Positions 27,404 to 35,015 of a stretch of 64,000 nucleotides of DNA are shown here, piece by piece. Made by a program: the position numbers and the translations under genes. The first letter of the stretch is position 1; every line of letters starts with the position of its first letter. This stretch comes from Phreatobacter sp. (lineage in GTDB: Bacteria > Pseudomonadota > Alphaproteobacteria > Rhizobiales > Phreatobacteraceae). The stretch covers positions 124,001-188,000 of the forward strand of contig NZ_JAEULY010000004.1 of the NCBI RefSeq assembly GCF_016793595.1, given 5' to 3'. The notes below the pieces were generated by a model. It had not been told where the DNA came from. It searched no databases and saw only the letters and a program-made list of their open reading frames with translations.

Positions 27404-28948
27404 TTAGTGGAGCGTGTAACCAATGCGGGTGGAGATGGTCATCGAGGCCGGCCCCCCTTCGGGGATCGGCGGGAACGGCACGGCGCGGCGGACCATCGAC
27501 AAGGTCGCCTGATCGAGCATCGGCACGCCCGACGAGGCGGTGACCGCGACGGAGGTGACCTGCCCGCCGCGCGTCACGGTGAAGGTGAAGCCGACGCTGC
27601 CGCGCTGGCCGCGATCCTGAGCCGCCTGCGGGAAGATCTTGAACCGCGCGACATGGGCGATAGCGCGCTGGCGATAACTCGCGACGGCCGCCGCATTGGC
27701 ACCGCCCGAGGCCGCATTGCCTGCTGCGGCCTGCCGGTTCTGGCGGCCGACCCCCTCGCCGCGCGGCGCGGAGGCGGCGCGGCTCTCGGCCTGGCGGGCG
27801 GCGCGCGCCTCCCGCTCGGGCGAAGGTGTCGCCGCCGTCTGGCGGGTCGGCCGGGTACGCGACGCGTCGGTCGGCGCTTCGCGGCGGGTCGGCGGAGGCC
27901 GCGTCGCCTGCCGGCGCATGGCGGGCTCGCGCCGCTGCTCGCGTTGGACAACCGGCGGCGTTACCGGACGGGACGGGGTCGCGGCCAGTTGGGGCGGCGC
28001 GGGCGGCGGTTCGACCGCCGGCGGCGAAACCATCGCCTGAACCTCGGAGGGCTGCGGCGTCTCGACACGCTGGGTCGGGTCCTCGACCGGTTGCGGCGGC
28101 GTCTCCTGAACGGGCTGCGGCTGGACCTGGGGATTCGGCGGAGGCGGTGTCTCCTGCACCGGCTCGGTGACCGGCTGCGTCTCGACCGGCGGTGGTGGAG
28201 GAGCGCGGTCCATGATCGGCAGGGTGTCCGGCATGGGCGGGGTCGGAAGCTGGTCGATGATGCGCTCGGCTGTGGTCACCGGGTCCGGCTGGGCGACTGG
28301 CGGCTGTTCGGCGGTCGCATCGGTTGGCTCGGTGGCGGGGCGCTCGGGCGGCGTCTCGGCCGGCGGCGCCTCGACAGCCTGACGCGCCTCCGTCGTGGTC
28401 GCGGGCGCCTGGCCGTCTTCCTTGCCGCTGGCGATCTCCTGCTGCGACGCCGCCGCCTGATCGGCAGCGGCGACGAGCTCCACCGGAATGCCGTCCTCGC
28501 CGTCGGCCGGAAGGACCGGCGCATTGAGGCTCGCCCATGCGAACAGGACGACAGCGCCGACATGGAGCAGGACCGAAGCGACGACCGAGGCGGTGACCCG
28601 CTTCGCCGGCCTGTCGACCGGGAGTGCCGCGTCGCGCTCCGCCAGTGCAATGTCGGGAGCAACAGCTGCGGTGGCGCCGGCCGATGAGACCAGAACCTCC
28701 GGCGCGGTGGCGGCGGGCGATGGCGACGCGATGGCAACGACCGGCGGAGCGGCGGTCTCCCCGGCCTCCTGCCGGACCGCCTTCACCGCCATGGCGATGA
28801 TCGCGGCCTCCGTTTTCGTCGTGCCGCTCGCGGGAGCGCCATCCGCCGTGAAGAGGATCGGCTCCAACCTGTCGGGAAGCCGGACGCGGGCGCGGACCGG
28901 CATCGCCGTCGCCGCCTTGCCCCTCCGAGCTGCCGCACCGCGGGCCAT
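27404..28948 (-). CDS. tonB: TonB energy-transducing protein with long N-terminal extension
   Basis: 514 residues. A single membrane helix at about 119-140 contains the SxxxH motif (Ser125, His129) that TonB uses to couple to ExbB/ExbD. It is followed by a long periplasmic Pro/Glu/Gln-rich spacer (about 190-400) and a C-terminal TonB domain (about 425-514) with GSVGFTFTVTRGGQVTSVAV and FPPIPEG. The 118 residues before the helix are unusual, since TonB normally starts close to it; the true start could lie further downstream, at Met16 or Met53, or this may be a genuine cytoplasmic domain. The gene starts 7 nt after the receptor stop, so it powers that receptor. ExbB/ExbD are not in the window. 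Confidence 0.87.
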   Translation of the reverse strand: MARGAAARRGKAATAMPVRARVRLPDRLEPILFTADGAPASGTTKTEAAIIAMAVKAVRQEAGETAAPPVVAIASPSPAATAPEVLVSSAGATAAVAPDIALAERDAALPVDRPAKRVTASVVASVLLHVGAVVLFAWASLNAPVLPADGEDGIPVELVAAADQAAASQQEIASGKEDGQAPATTTEARQAVEAPPAETPPERPATEPTDATAEQPPVAQPDPVTTAERIIDQLPTPPMPDTLPIMDRAPPPPPVETQPVTEPVQETPPPPNPQVQPQPVQETPPQPVEDPTQRVETPQPSEVQAMVSPPAVEPPPAPPQLAATPSRPVTPPVVQREQRREPAMRRQATRPPPTRREAPTDASRTRPTRQTAATPSPEREARAARQAESRAASAPRGEGVGRQNRQAAAGNAASGGANAAAVASYRQRAIAHVARFKIFPQAAQDRGQRGSVGFTFTVTRGGQVTSVAVTASSGVPMLDQATLSMVRRAVPFPPIPEGGPASMTISTRIGYTLH

Positions 28949-28955
28949 GGCCGCC

Positions 28956-31148
28956 TCAGAACTTCGCGGCCATGCTGACGGACACGGAACGGCCCGGCGA
29001 GCGCAGGAGTTCAAGCGTCGGCAACGTTGCCGACTGGCCGGCCACGTCGATGGCATTGAAGTAGCGGGCGTTGAAGACGTTGAAGATGCCCGCGCGCAGC
29101 GTGACGTTCCGATTGATCTCGTAGGAGCCGAGCAGGTCGAAGACGGCATAGGCCGGCGGCTGGAAGATGTTCGCAGCGCTGACCCGCGTCTTCGTCAGCG
29201 CGGCCTTCATCCGCGCCTCGATCATCCAGTTCTGCGGGCTCGTGTAGCGCACGCCGGCAGTGCCGGTGAGCGGATCGACCGAATCGAGCGGGGCGCCAGT
29301 CGTCTGGTCGGTGCCGTTGGCATAGGCCAGGGCGCCGTAGACCATCCATTCCGGCGTCACCCTATATTCGCCGCGCGCCTCGAAGCCCCAGATCCGGACC
29401 GACGACAGGTTCTGATATTGCGAGACGCCGAAGGGGAAGGCCGGGTTCGTCCGGTCGATCACCACCGTCTGGATGAAGTCCTTGTAGAGGTTGTAGAACG
29501 CGCTGACCTGGAAGCTCGAGCCATTGGCAAAGCGGCCGCGCAGACCCGCCTCGAAGCTGTCGACGGTTTCCGGACGCAGGCCGAAATTCGGCACGATCGC
29601 ATAGCCCTGCGCCGGATTCTCATAGGCGAAGTTGGCGTTGTCGTAGGGCGGAGCGCGGAAGCCGCGCGCATATTGTCCGAACAGCCGGAAATTCTCGGTG
29701 AGGTCGTAGGTGAGGCCGAGCTTGGGCGAGACGGCGAATGCAGAGACATTGCCGACCTGGAGGCCGGAATTCGTGTTGTAGAAGGCGGCATCCGGCCTCG
29801 GCGACAGATGGTAGTAGTCGAGGCGGATGGCGGGAATGATCCGCAGCGCGCCCCAGGTGATCGTGTCCTGGATGTAGAACGCGGCCTGCATCGTCTGCGT
29901 GTCGGGGAAGTTCTTGTTCGGATAGACCTCGCCGCCGACCGGACCGGGAATCGGCAGGCCGGTTCCCAGGTTGATCTCGATGCGGTTGCGGGGACGCGAG
30001 GTCCGGGTGAAGTCGGCCGTCAGGCCATAGACGAAGCGGTGGTCGAGGCCGGCGAACTGGCGCTGGGCCGAGAACTGGGCGCTGGCGCCGAAAATCTGCT
30101 GGCGGAAATCGAAGTCCGAGACCCTCAGTCGGTTGGCGGGCGCGGGAGCCACGACGCCCGAGCGGCGGGATTCGTCGAGATGCTCCTGGCGGTCGAAGTC
30201 GGTCGCGAAGGCGGTGAGCATGATCTCGTCGGCGATCGCCCACGACAGCTGCTGCGTCCAGTCCAGGCTCAGGCGAAAGCGCTTGTTCGTGTCATGCGCG
30301 ATCTGCTCGGTGACGGTGGCCGAACGCGAGGAAACGATGTCGGTCGCGACCCCGCGCCAGAGCGCCTCGCCGGTCAGCCGCCAGCGACCCGATTCCGGCG
30401 TCTCGTAGATGAGCTTGGTGAGGATGTTGTTGGACTGGAAGGAGGCCGGGTTGGCGCGCCGCGTCGCCGAATTGATCTGCGTCTCGGTGCCGTCGCGCCG
30501 GGTGTAGGAGAACAGGAACTCGAACGGGCCCTGCCGGGCAGCCCCGGTATGGGTATGGGCGAACGAACGATTGACGCTGTCGAAGGACAGTTTCGTCCCC
30601 GCATACCAGTCGCGGCCGACCTCGCGCAGGTAGTCGGCGGGATCCTTGGTCACGAAGGAGACGACGCCGCCAATGGCATCCGATCCGTAGAGGGCCGAGG
30701 CCGGGCCCCGGATGACCTCGACGCGCTTCAGGCTGTCGTAGTCGATGATGTCGCGGGTGTAGAGGCCCGGGCCGACATTCGAACCGGGATAGTCCGGCAC
30801 GCGCTGGCCGTCGACCTCGAGGCGAACGCGATTGTCGCCAATGCCGCGGATGAAGAAGTTGCCGGCGCCGACGCGGGTCGGCGAATTGCTCACCGCAAGG
30901 CCCGGCTCGCTCCGCGCGAGATCGCGCGGCCCCTGGATCAGTTGCTGGTCGATCTGGCGGTCGGTGATCACCGTCACGACGCCGGGAGCGTTGTAGACGG
31001 TCGACGGCGCGCGCTCGGCGGAGACGGTGATCTCGTCCTGAGCGGAGGAAACGCGGCCCGCGGCGTCCTGCGCGAAGGCCGGACCGGACGAAAGGGCGAG
31101 AAGGGAAACCGACGCCATGAGCGCCGAACGTCCGAGACGGATGTACAT
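28956..31148 (-). CDS. TonB-dependent heme/hemoglobin receptor
   Basis: 730-residue outer-membrane receptor. Signal peptide (about 1-26, ending AFAQ), TonB box-like DEITVSAER near residue 39, plug domain (about 45-160) with PRDLARSEPGL and RVEVIRGPASALYGSDAIGGVV, then a 22-strand barrel ending in Phe. It fits the hemoglobin/transferrin/lactoferrin family of heme receptors and is the lead gene of the group with tonB, the heme oxygenase and hutX. The FRAP box is present (FRAPPYDNANF), and the usual NPNL box reads VPNFGLRPET; the His that lies between these boxes in HemR-type receptors is missing. A divergent promoter region separates it from hemP. Confidence 0.9.
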   Translation of the reverse strand: MYIRLGRSALMASVSLLALSSGPAFAQDAAGRVSSAQDEITVSAERAPSTVYNAPGVVTVITDRQIDQQLIQGPRDLARSEPGLAVSNSPTRVGAGNFFIRGIGDNRVRLEVDGQRVPDYPGSNVGPGLYTRDIIDYDSLKRVEVIRGPASALYGSDAIGGVVSFVTKDPADYLREVGRDWYAGTKLSFDSVNRSFAHTHTGAARQGPFEFLFSYTRRDGTETQINSATRRANPASFQSNNILTKLIYETPESGRWRLTGEALWRGVATDIVSSRSATVTEQIAHDTNKRFRLSLDWTQQLSWAIADEIMLTAFATDFDRQEHLDESRRSGVVAPAPANRLRVSDFDFRQQIFGASAQFSAQRQFAGLDHRFVYGLTADFTRTSRPRNRIEINLGTGLPIPGPVGGEVYPNKNFPDTQTMQAAFYIQDTITWGALRIIPAIRLDYYHLSPRPDAAFYNTNSGLQVGNVSAFAVSPKLGLTYDLTENFRLFGQYARGFRAPPYDNANFAYENPAQGYAIVPNFGLRPETVDSFEAGLRGRFANGSSFQVSAFYNLYKDFIQTVVIDRTNPAFPFGVSQYQNLSSVRIWGFEARGEYRVTPEWMVYGALAYANGTDQTTGAPLDSVDPLTGTAGVRYTSPQNWMIEARMKAALTKTRVSAANIFQPPAYAVFDLLGSYEINRNVTLRAGIFNVFNARYFNAIDVAGQSATLPTLELLRSPGRSVSVSMAAKF

Positions 31149-31373
31149 GATCGAGACCGCAAGCCTGAATTCAATTGTGTTCGGCTGGCTGGCTTCGACG
31201 CCTCGGCGTCCGGCTGGCTGGCATTCTTGGCCGTGGATAGTGGTCGTCCCGGCTCACTTGACGATGCCTAAATAACCTGACTACCAATGTCAACAATAGG
31301 TCCAGCCAATGCATTTTTGAATGCTTCCAAGATATTGGGCCTGATTGTTGCAGTTCTAAACTAGGTGCCCCCG
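31149..31373. promoter_or_regulatory. Divergent promoter region of the heme locus
   Basis: 225 bases between the receptor and hemP starts, clearly richer in A and T than the flanks. On the minus strand TTGACA at 31288-31293 could be the -35 of the receptor promoter, with a poor -10 near 31265-31274. An inverted repeat AGTT-CTA-AACT at 31352-31362 just upstream of hemP contains TTCTAAA, resembling half of an iron-control element recognised by Irr in rhizobia. Another repeat, GCATT-TTTG-AATGC, is at 31311-31324. Iron control is expected for such loci; the specific boxes are guesses. Confidence 0.4.
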
Positions 31374-31574
31374 ATGATGTCCGCTCCCATTCAACCGTCG
31401 TATCGGGCTTCATCCACGCCGCATTCCGACGCGGCCAAGGACGGCCCAGAAACGATCCCGACGGTCGAGGTCGGATCGATCATCGGCACGGGGCGGGAGG
31501 CTGTGATCGTCCACAAGGGCGAGCGCTACCGTCTGCGCATCACCGCCAACGACAAGCTGATCCTGACCAAATGA
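31374..31574 (+). CDS. hemP: Hemin uptake protein HemP
   Basis: 66 residues of the HemP/HmuP family, small proteins next to heme transport genes; in Bradyrhizobium HmuP is needed with Irr to activate heme genes. The family end VIVHKGERYRLRITANDKLILTK-like stretch is present, here beginning VGSIIGTGREAVIVHKGERY. The N-terminal third is a variable Ser/Pro-rich tail. ATG 31374 is taken as start; ATG 31377 or GTG 31365 are alternatives. It overlaps hmuT by 4 nt (ATGA), so it heads the transporter operon. Confidence 0.85.
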   Translation: MMSAPIQPSYRASSTPHSDAAKDGPETIPTVEVGSIIGTGREAVIVHKGERYRLRITANDKLILTK

Positions 31575-32482
31575 CCGCGCCTTCGCTTCACCGGACATCG
31601 CTGCTGTCGCGCCGTGCCCTGCTCGCCGGCCCGGCGCTGGCGGCCTTGGCCCTGCGGCCGGAGATCGGTCGCGCGCAGGCTGCCCAGCGCATTGTCGCCG
31701 CCGGTGGCGTTGTCACCGAGATTCTCTATGCGCTCGGTCGTCAGGACCTGATCGTCGGGGTCGATACGACCAGCCTGCATCCGCCCGAGGCCATGCGCGA
31801 CAAGGCCAATGTCGGTTATGTCCGCGCGCTTTCCGCCGAGGGCGTGCTGTCGCTGAGACCGACGGTTCTTGTCGCCATCGAGGGCGCGGGCCCGCCCGAT
31901 ACGGTGAAGCTGATCGCCGAGGCCGGAGTGAAGGTCGAGCGGATCGGCGAGGACACGTCCGAGAAGGGCGTCGTCGAACGCATCCGCGTCATCGGGCGCT
32001 TTGCCGGTGTCGAGGCGAAGGCCGAGGAGCTGGCGGTGGCGGTCGAGCGCGATTTCGCGTTGCTGAGGCAGCTGCGCGGCGCTGTGACGGCGAAGAAGCG
32101 CGTTCTGTTCGTCCTGTCGCTGCAGAACGGCCGCGCCATCGTCGGCGGCAGGGGCAGCAGCGCCGACGCCATCATCGCCCATGCCGGCGCGATCAATGCA
32201 GCCGAGGCCGTCGAGGGCTACAAGCCGGTGACGGACGAGGGAATCATCTCGGCTGCGCCCGATGTCATCCTGATGATGAAGCGGGGCAATCACGCGGCCG
32301 CCCCGGACGAGGTCTTCGCCCTGCCCGCCTTTTCCGCGACCCCGGCCGCCGCCGCCAAGGCGCTGGTGACCATGGATGGCCTCTACCTGCTCGGCTTCGG
32401 TCCGCGCACCCCGGAAGCCGCGCGCGACCTGATGGCGGCGGTCTACGGGCTCAACGGTGACAGCGGGAGCCGCCGGCCGTGA
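31571..32482 (+). CDS. hmuT: Hemin ABC transporter substrate-binding protein
   Basis: Periplasmic heme-binding protein of 303 residues, class III (TroA/BtuF-like) fold. A Tat-like leader SRRALLAGPALAALAL ends near GRAQA. The mature part contains RIVAAGGVVTEILYALG, the conserved RPTVLVAIEGAGPP and a C-terminal Gly/Pro segment YLLGFGPRTPEA. A Tyr in VGYVRALSAEG, where HmuT proteins place a heme ligand, is present. Start overlaps hemP and stop overlaps hmuU by 4 nt each, showing tight translational coupling through the transporter operon. Confidence 0.9.
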   Translation: MTAPSLHRTSLLSRRALLAGPALAALALRPEIGRAQAAQRIVAAGGVVTEILYALGRQDLIVGVDTTSLHPPEAMRDKANVGYVRALSAEGVLSLRPTVLVAIEGAGPPDTVKLIAEAGVKVERIGEDTSEKGVVERIRVIGRFAGVEAKAEELAVAVERDFALLRQLRGAVTAKKRVLFVLSLQNGRAIVGGRGSSADAIIAHAGAINAAEAVEGYKPVTDEGIISAAPDVILMMKRGNHAAAPDEVFALPAFSATPAAAAKALVTMDGLYLLGFGPRTPEAARDLMAAVYGLNGDSGSRRP

Positions 32483-33570
32483 CCATGATCGCCGAGGCGG
32501 CCACCGTCTCGACCCTGTTCGCCTCCCAGCGCCGCAAGCTGGCGGTGGCGGCCGTCCTGTTCGCACTGCTGATGGCCGCACTCGCCGTCGCCTCCCTCGG
32601 CAGCGGCGCGGTGAAGATCGCGCCCGGCCGCGTGCTCGAGGTGCTGCGCGGCTGGATTTCCGGCGATGCCCAGATCATGCAGAGCCGCGAAGCGCTGGTG
32701 ATCGTCTCGATCCGCGTGCCGCGCCTGCTGCTCGGCGCGATGATCGGCGCCGCGCTCGCCGTTTCCGGCGCGCTGATGCAGGGCCTGTTCCGCAATCCGC
32801 TGGCGGATCCGGGCCTTGTCGGCGTCTCGTCCGGCGCGGCCCTGGCCGCGGCCTTCACCATCGTTCTCGGCGATCGCATCTTCGGCACGGTCTCGGCGCA
32901 GCTGCCGTTCATCCTGCTGCCGTTCGGCGCCTTTTTCGGCGGCCTCGCCTCGACCCTGATCCTCTATGCCATCGCGACCCGCCACGGCCGCACCTCGGTT
33001 GCCGTCATGCTGCTCGCCGGCGTCGCGCTCGGCGCCTTCGCGGGGTCGCTGACAGGTCTCCTCTCGTTCATCAGCGACGACCGGCAGCTGCGCGACCTCA
33101 CCTTCTGGGCGCTCGGCTCGCTGTCCGGGGCGAGCTGGACCAAGGTCATGGTCATCGCGCCGCTGGTCCTGCCGGTGCTGCTCGCCGTTCCCATGCTGGC
33201 GCGCGGGCTCAACGCGCTGCTGATGGGCGAGGCCGAAGCCTTCCATCTCGGCATTCCCGTGCAGCGACTGAAAAGCGCCGCCATCGTCATGGTCGCGGTG
33301 GCGGTCGGGGCGAGCGTCGCGGCGGCCGGCGTCATCGGCTTCGTCGGCATCGTCGTGCCGCACCTGCTGCGCCTGATGTTCGGGCCCGACCATCGCATGC
33401 TGCTGCCTTTCTCGGCGCTCCTCGGCGCGACGCTGCTGACCGGCGCGGACCTGCTCGCCCGCACCATGGTCGCGCCGGCGGAACTGCCGATCGGCATACT
33501 CACAGCGGCGATCGGCGCGCCCTTCTTCCTCTGGCTGCTGCTGCGCCGCGACCGGAGTCTCGACGCATGA
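32479..33570 (+). CDS. hmuU: Hemin ABC transporter permease (FecCD family)
   Basis: 363-residue inner-membrane permease with about ten hydrophobic segments. FecCD marks: SIRVPRLLLGAMIGAALAVS near residue 75, MQGLFRNPLADPGLVGVSSGA, the long Leu-rich middle, and the cytoplasmic coupling region VAAAGVIGFVGIVVPHLLRL. It passes heme from HmuT through the inner membrane, driven by HmuV. It overlaps both neighbouring genes by 4 nt. Confidence 0.93.
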   Translation: MTMIAEAATVSTLFASQRRKLAVAAVLFALLMAALAVASLGSGAVKIAPGRVLEVLRGWISGDAQIMQSREALVIVSIRVPRLLLGAMIGAALAVSGALMQGLFRNPLADPGLVGVSSGAALAAAFTIVLGDRIFGTVSAQLPFILLPFGAFFGGLASTLILYAIATRHGRTSVAVMLLAGVALGAFAGSLTGLLSFISDDRQLRDLTFWALGSLSGASWTKVMVIAPLVLPVLLAVPMLARGLNALLMGEAEAFHLGIPVQRLKSAAIVMVAVAVGASVAAAGVIGFVGIVVPHLLRLMFGPDHRMLLPFSALLGATLLTGADLLARTMVAPAELPIGILTAAIGAPFFLWLLLRRDRSLDA

Positions 33571-34394
33571 CCACTCTGCTCCGTGCCGACAATGTCGGCG
33601 TCGCCTATGGCCGGGCAAGACCGGTGGACGACGTGTCGCTGACGCTCGCCGCCGGCGAGCTGATGGTCGTCGTCGGACCGAACGGCGCCGGCAAGACGAC
33701 GCTGATGAAGCTGCTGACCGGCGAGATCAGCCCCTCCGGCGGGCAGGTCTTTCTCGACGGCGAGGACCTCGCCCGGATTCCCGCCTGGCGGCTGGCATCG
33801 AAACGCGCGGTGATGGCGCAGGCGACCCGCCTCGCCTTTCCGTTCACGGTCGCGGAAGTGGTCAGGATCGGCATCGACAGCGTCGGCCGGGCGCTGACGC
33901 GCATCGACCGCGAGCGGACCATCGGCGAGGCCCTGCGCGCCGCCGATATCGGCCACCTCACCGGCCGCAGCTACCAGACGCTCTCGGGCGGCGAGCAGCA
34001 GCGCGTGCAGTTCGCGCGGACATTCGCGCAGCTCAAGGCCGGGCAGCGCATATCCGGCCGGCAGGTGCTGTTCCTCGACGAGCCGGTGGCCAATCTCGAC
34101 CTCGCCCACCAAATCGCGCTGATGGAAAGCGCCGCGACGCTCGCCCGCGACGGCATGGCTGTGATCGCCGTCCTGCATGACCTCAACCTCGCGGCGACCT
34201 TCGCCGACCGCATTCTCGTGATGCACCGGGGCCGCGCCCATGCGCTCGGCAAGCCGGCAGAGGTCGTGACGCGCGCCAATGTGGAACTGATCTTCGGCGT
34301 CGACATCTGCCGCGAGAACGGCTCGGTAGGCGGCCTGCCGGTGGTCCTGCCGCAGAATTATGCGCGCAGCCTGATGGAGCGCGGGGCCGCCTGA
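33567..34394 (+). CDS. hmuV: Hemin ABC transporter ATP-binding protein
   Basis: 275-residue cytosolic ATPase with Walker A VVGPNGAGKTT (about 36-46), Q-loop MAQATRLAFPF, signature LSGGEQQRVQFART, Walker B VLFLDEPVANLD and H-loop VLHDLNLA. The AGQRISGRQ insertion between signature and Walker B is typical of HmuV. ATG 33567 overlaps the hmuU stop. Its last 37 nt overlap the end of the convergent Rrf2 regulator gene, so the two transcripts run into each other. Confidence 0.93.
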   Translation: MTTLLRADNVGVAYGRARPVDDVSLTLAAGELMVVVGPNGAGKTTLMKLLTGEISPSGGQVFLDGEDLARIPAWRLASKRAVMAQATRLAFPFTVAEVVRIGIDSVGRALTRIDRERTIGEALRAADIGHLTGRSYQTLSGGEQQRVQFARTFAQLKAGQRISGRQVLFLDEPVANLDLAHQIALMESAATLARDGMAVIAVLHDLNLAATFADRILVMHRGRAHALGKPAEVVTRANVELIFGVDICRENGSVGGLPVVLPQNYARSLMERGAA

Positions 34395-34795
34395 CCCGCC
34401 TTGCGCGCGAGCGCGCGCGGCTCGATGTCGGCGAGGCTGGTCTCCTCGAGCGGCTGGAAGAAGCCGCGATGCGCCCGGAACATCAGCTTGGCCACGGGAT
34501 CGCCGGACTGGTCGGTCATCAGGAAGTTGGCCGGGCAGTCGGCCGGCTCGAAGGCGCGGACGATCTCGGCGACTTTCATCTCATCGGCGGCGCGCACCAG
34601 GCGCAGGCCACCGTAGCGGCCGCGTTCCGCCTCAAGCAACCCCGCGCGGGACAGGGCATGGGCCGTCTTCTGGACGTTCAGGAAGGTGATGCCGGTCGCC
34701 TCGGCGAGCTCCGCCGCCTTGACCGCATGGGGCCAGCGGGCCGAAAGCTCGGCCATCAGGCGAATTGCATCGACGGTGCGCTGGTTGAGCCACAT
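34358..34795 (-). CDS. Rrf2-family transcriptional regulator
   Basis: 145 residues with the Rrf2 winged-helix domain: TVDAIRLMAELSARWPHAV, the recognition region TGITFLNVQKTAHALSRAGL and wing GRYGGLRLVRAADEM. Iron-sulfur-sensing members (RirA, NsrR, IscR) hold three Cys in the loop after the wing; here only one Cys is seen, in EPADCPANF, so a classical cluster cannot be built from one chain in the usual way. Its place at the end of the heme operon hints at a role in iron or heme control, but that is inference. The 3' end overlaps hmuV. Confidence 0.85.
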   Translation of the reverse strand: MWLNQRTVDAIRLMAELSARWPHAVKAAELAEATGITFLNVQKTAHALSRAGLLEAERGRYGGLRLVRAADEMKVAEIVRAFEPADCPANFLMTDQSGDPVAKLMFRAHRGFFQPLEETSLADIEPRALARKAGQAAPRSIRLRA

Positions 34796-35015
34796 GTATC
34801 GTGTCTAGCCCAAGAGCGGCAGCCGTGAAAGCACATTCTGCCCTGATTTCAGCTGCTTGACCGGGCATTCCGCCGCAGTGGCCGGCGCCCTGCCATATGG
34901 CGCGGCGCGGTGTGCCGCAGGCCCCGCAGGTTTCCCGCGGAAACAATTGAACGGTTCGCTTCCCCGCCACGACACACAGGCGATGGCCTTCTGCCACACC
35001 CCAGGGAGAGCCCCG

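Noticed and set aside
28488-31271. Very long open frame (927 codons) opposite tonB and the heme receptor gene
   Set aside because: It mirrors the reverse strand of two well-identified genes, is rich in Arg, Gly, Asp and Ala and shows no family motif; such antisense frames are expected in GC-rich coding DNA.
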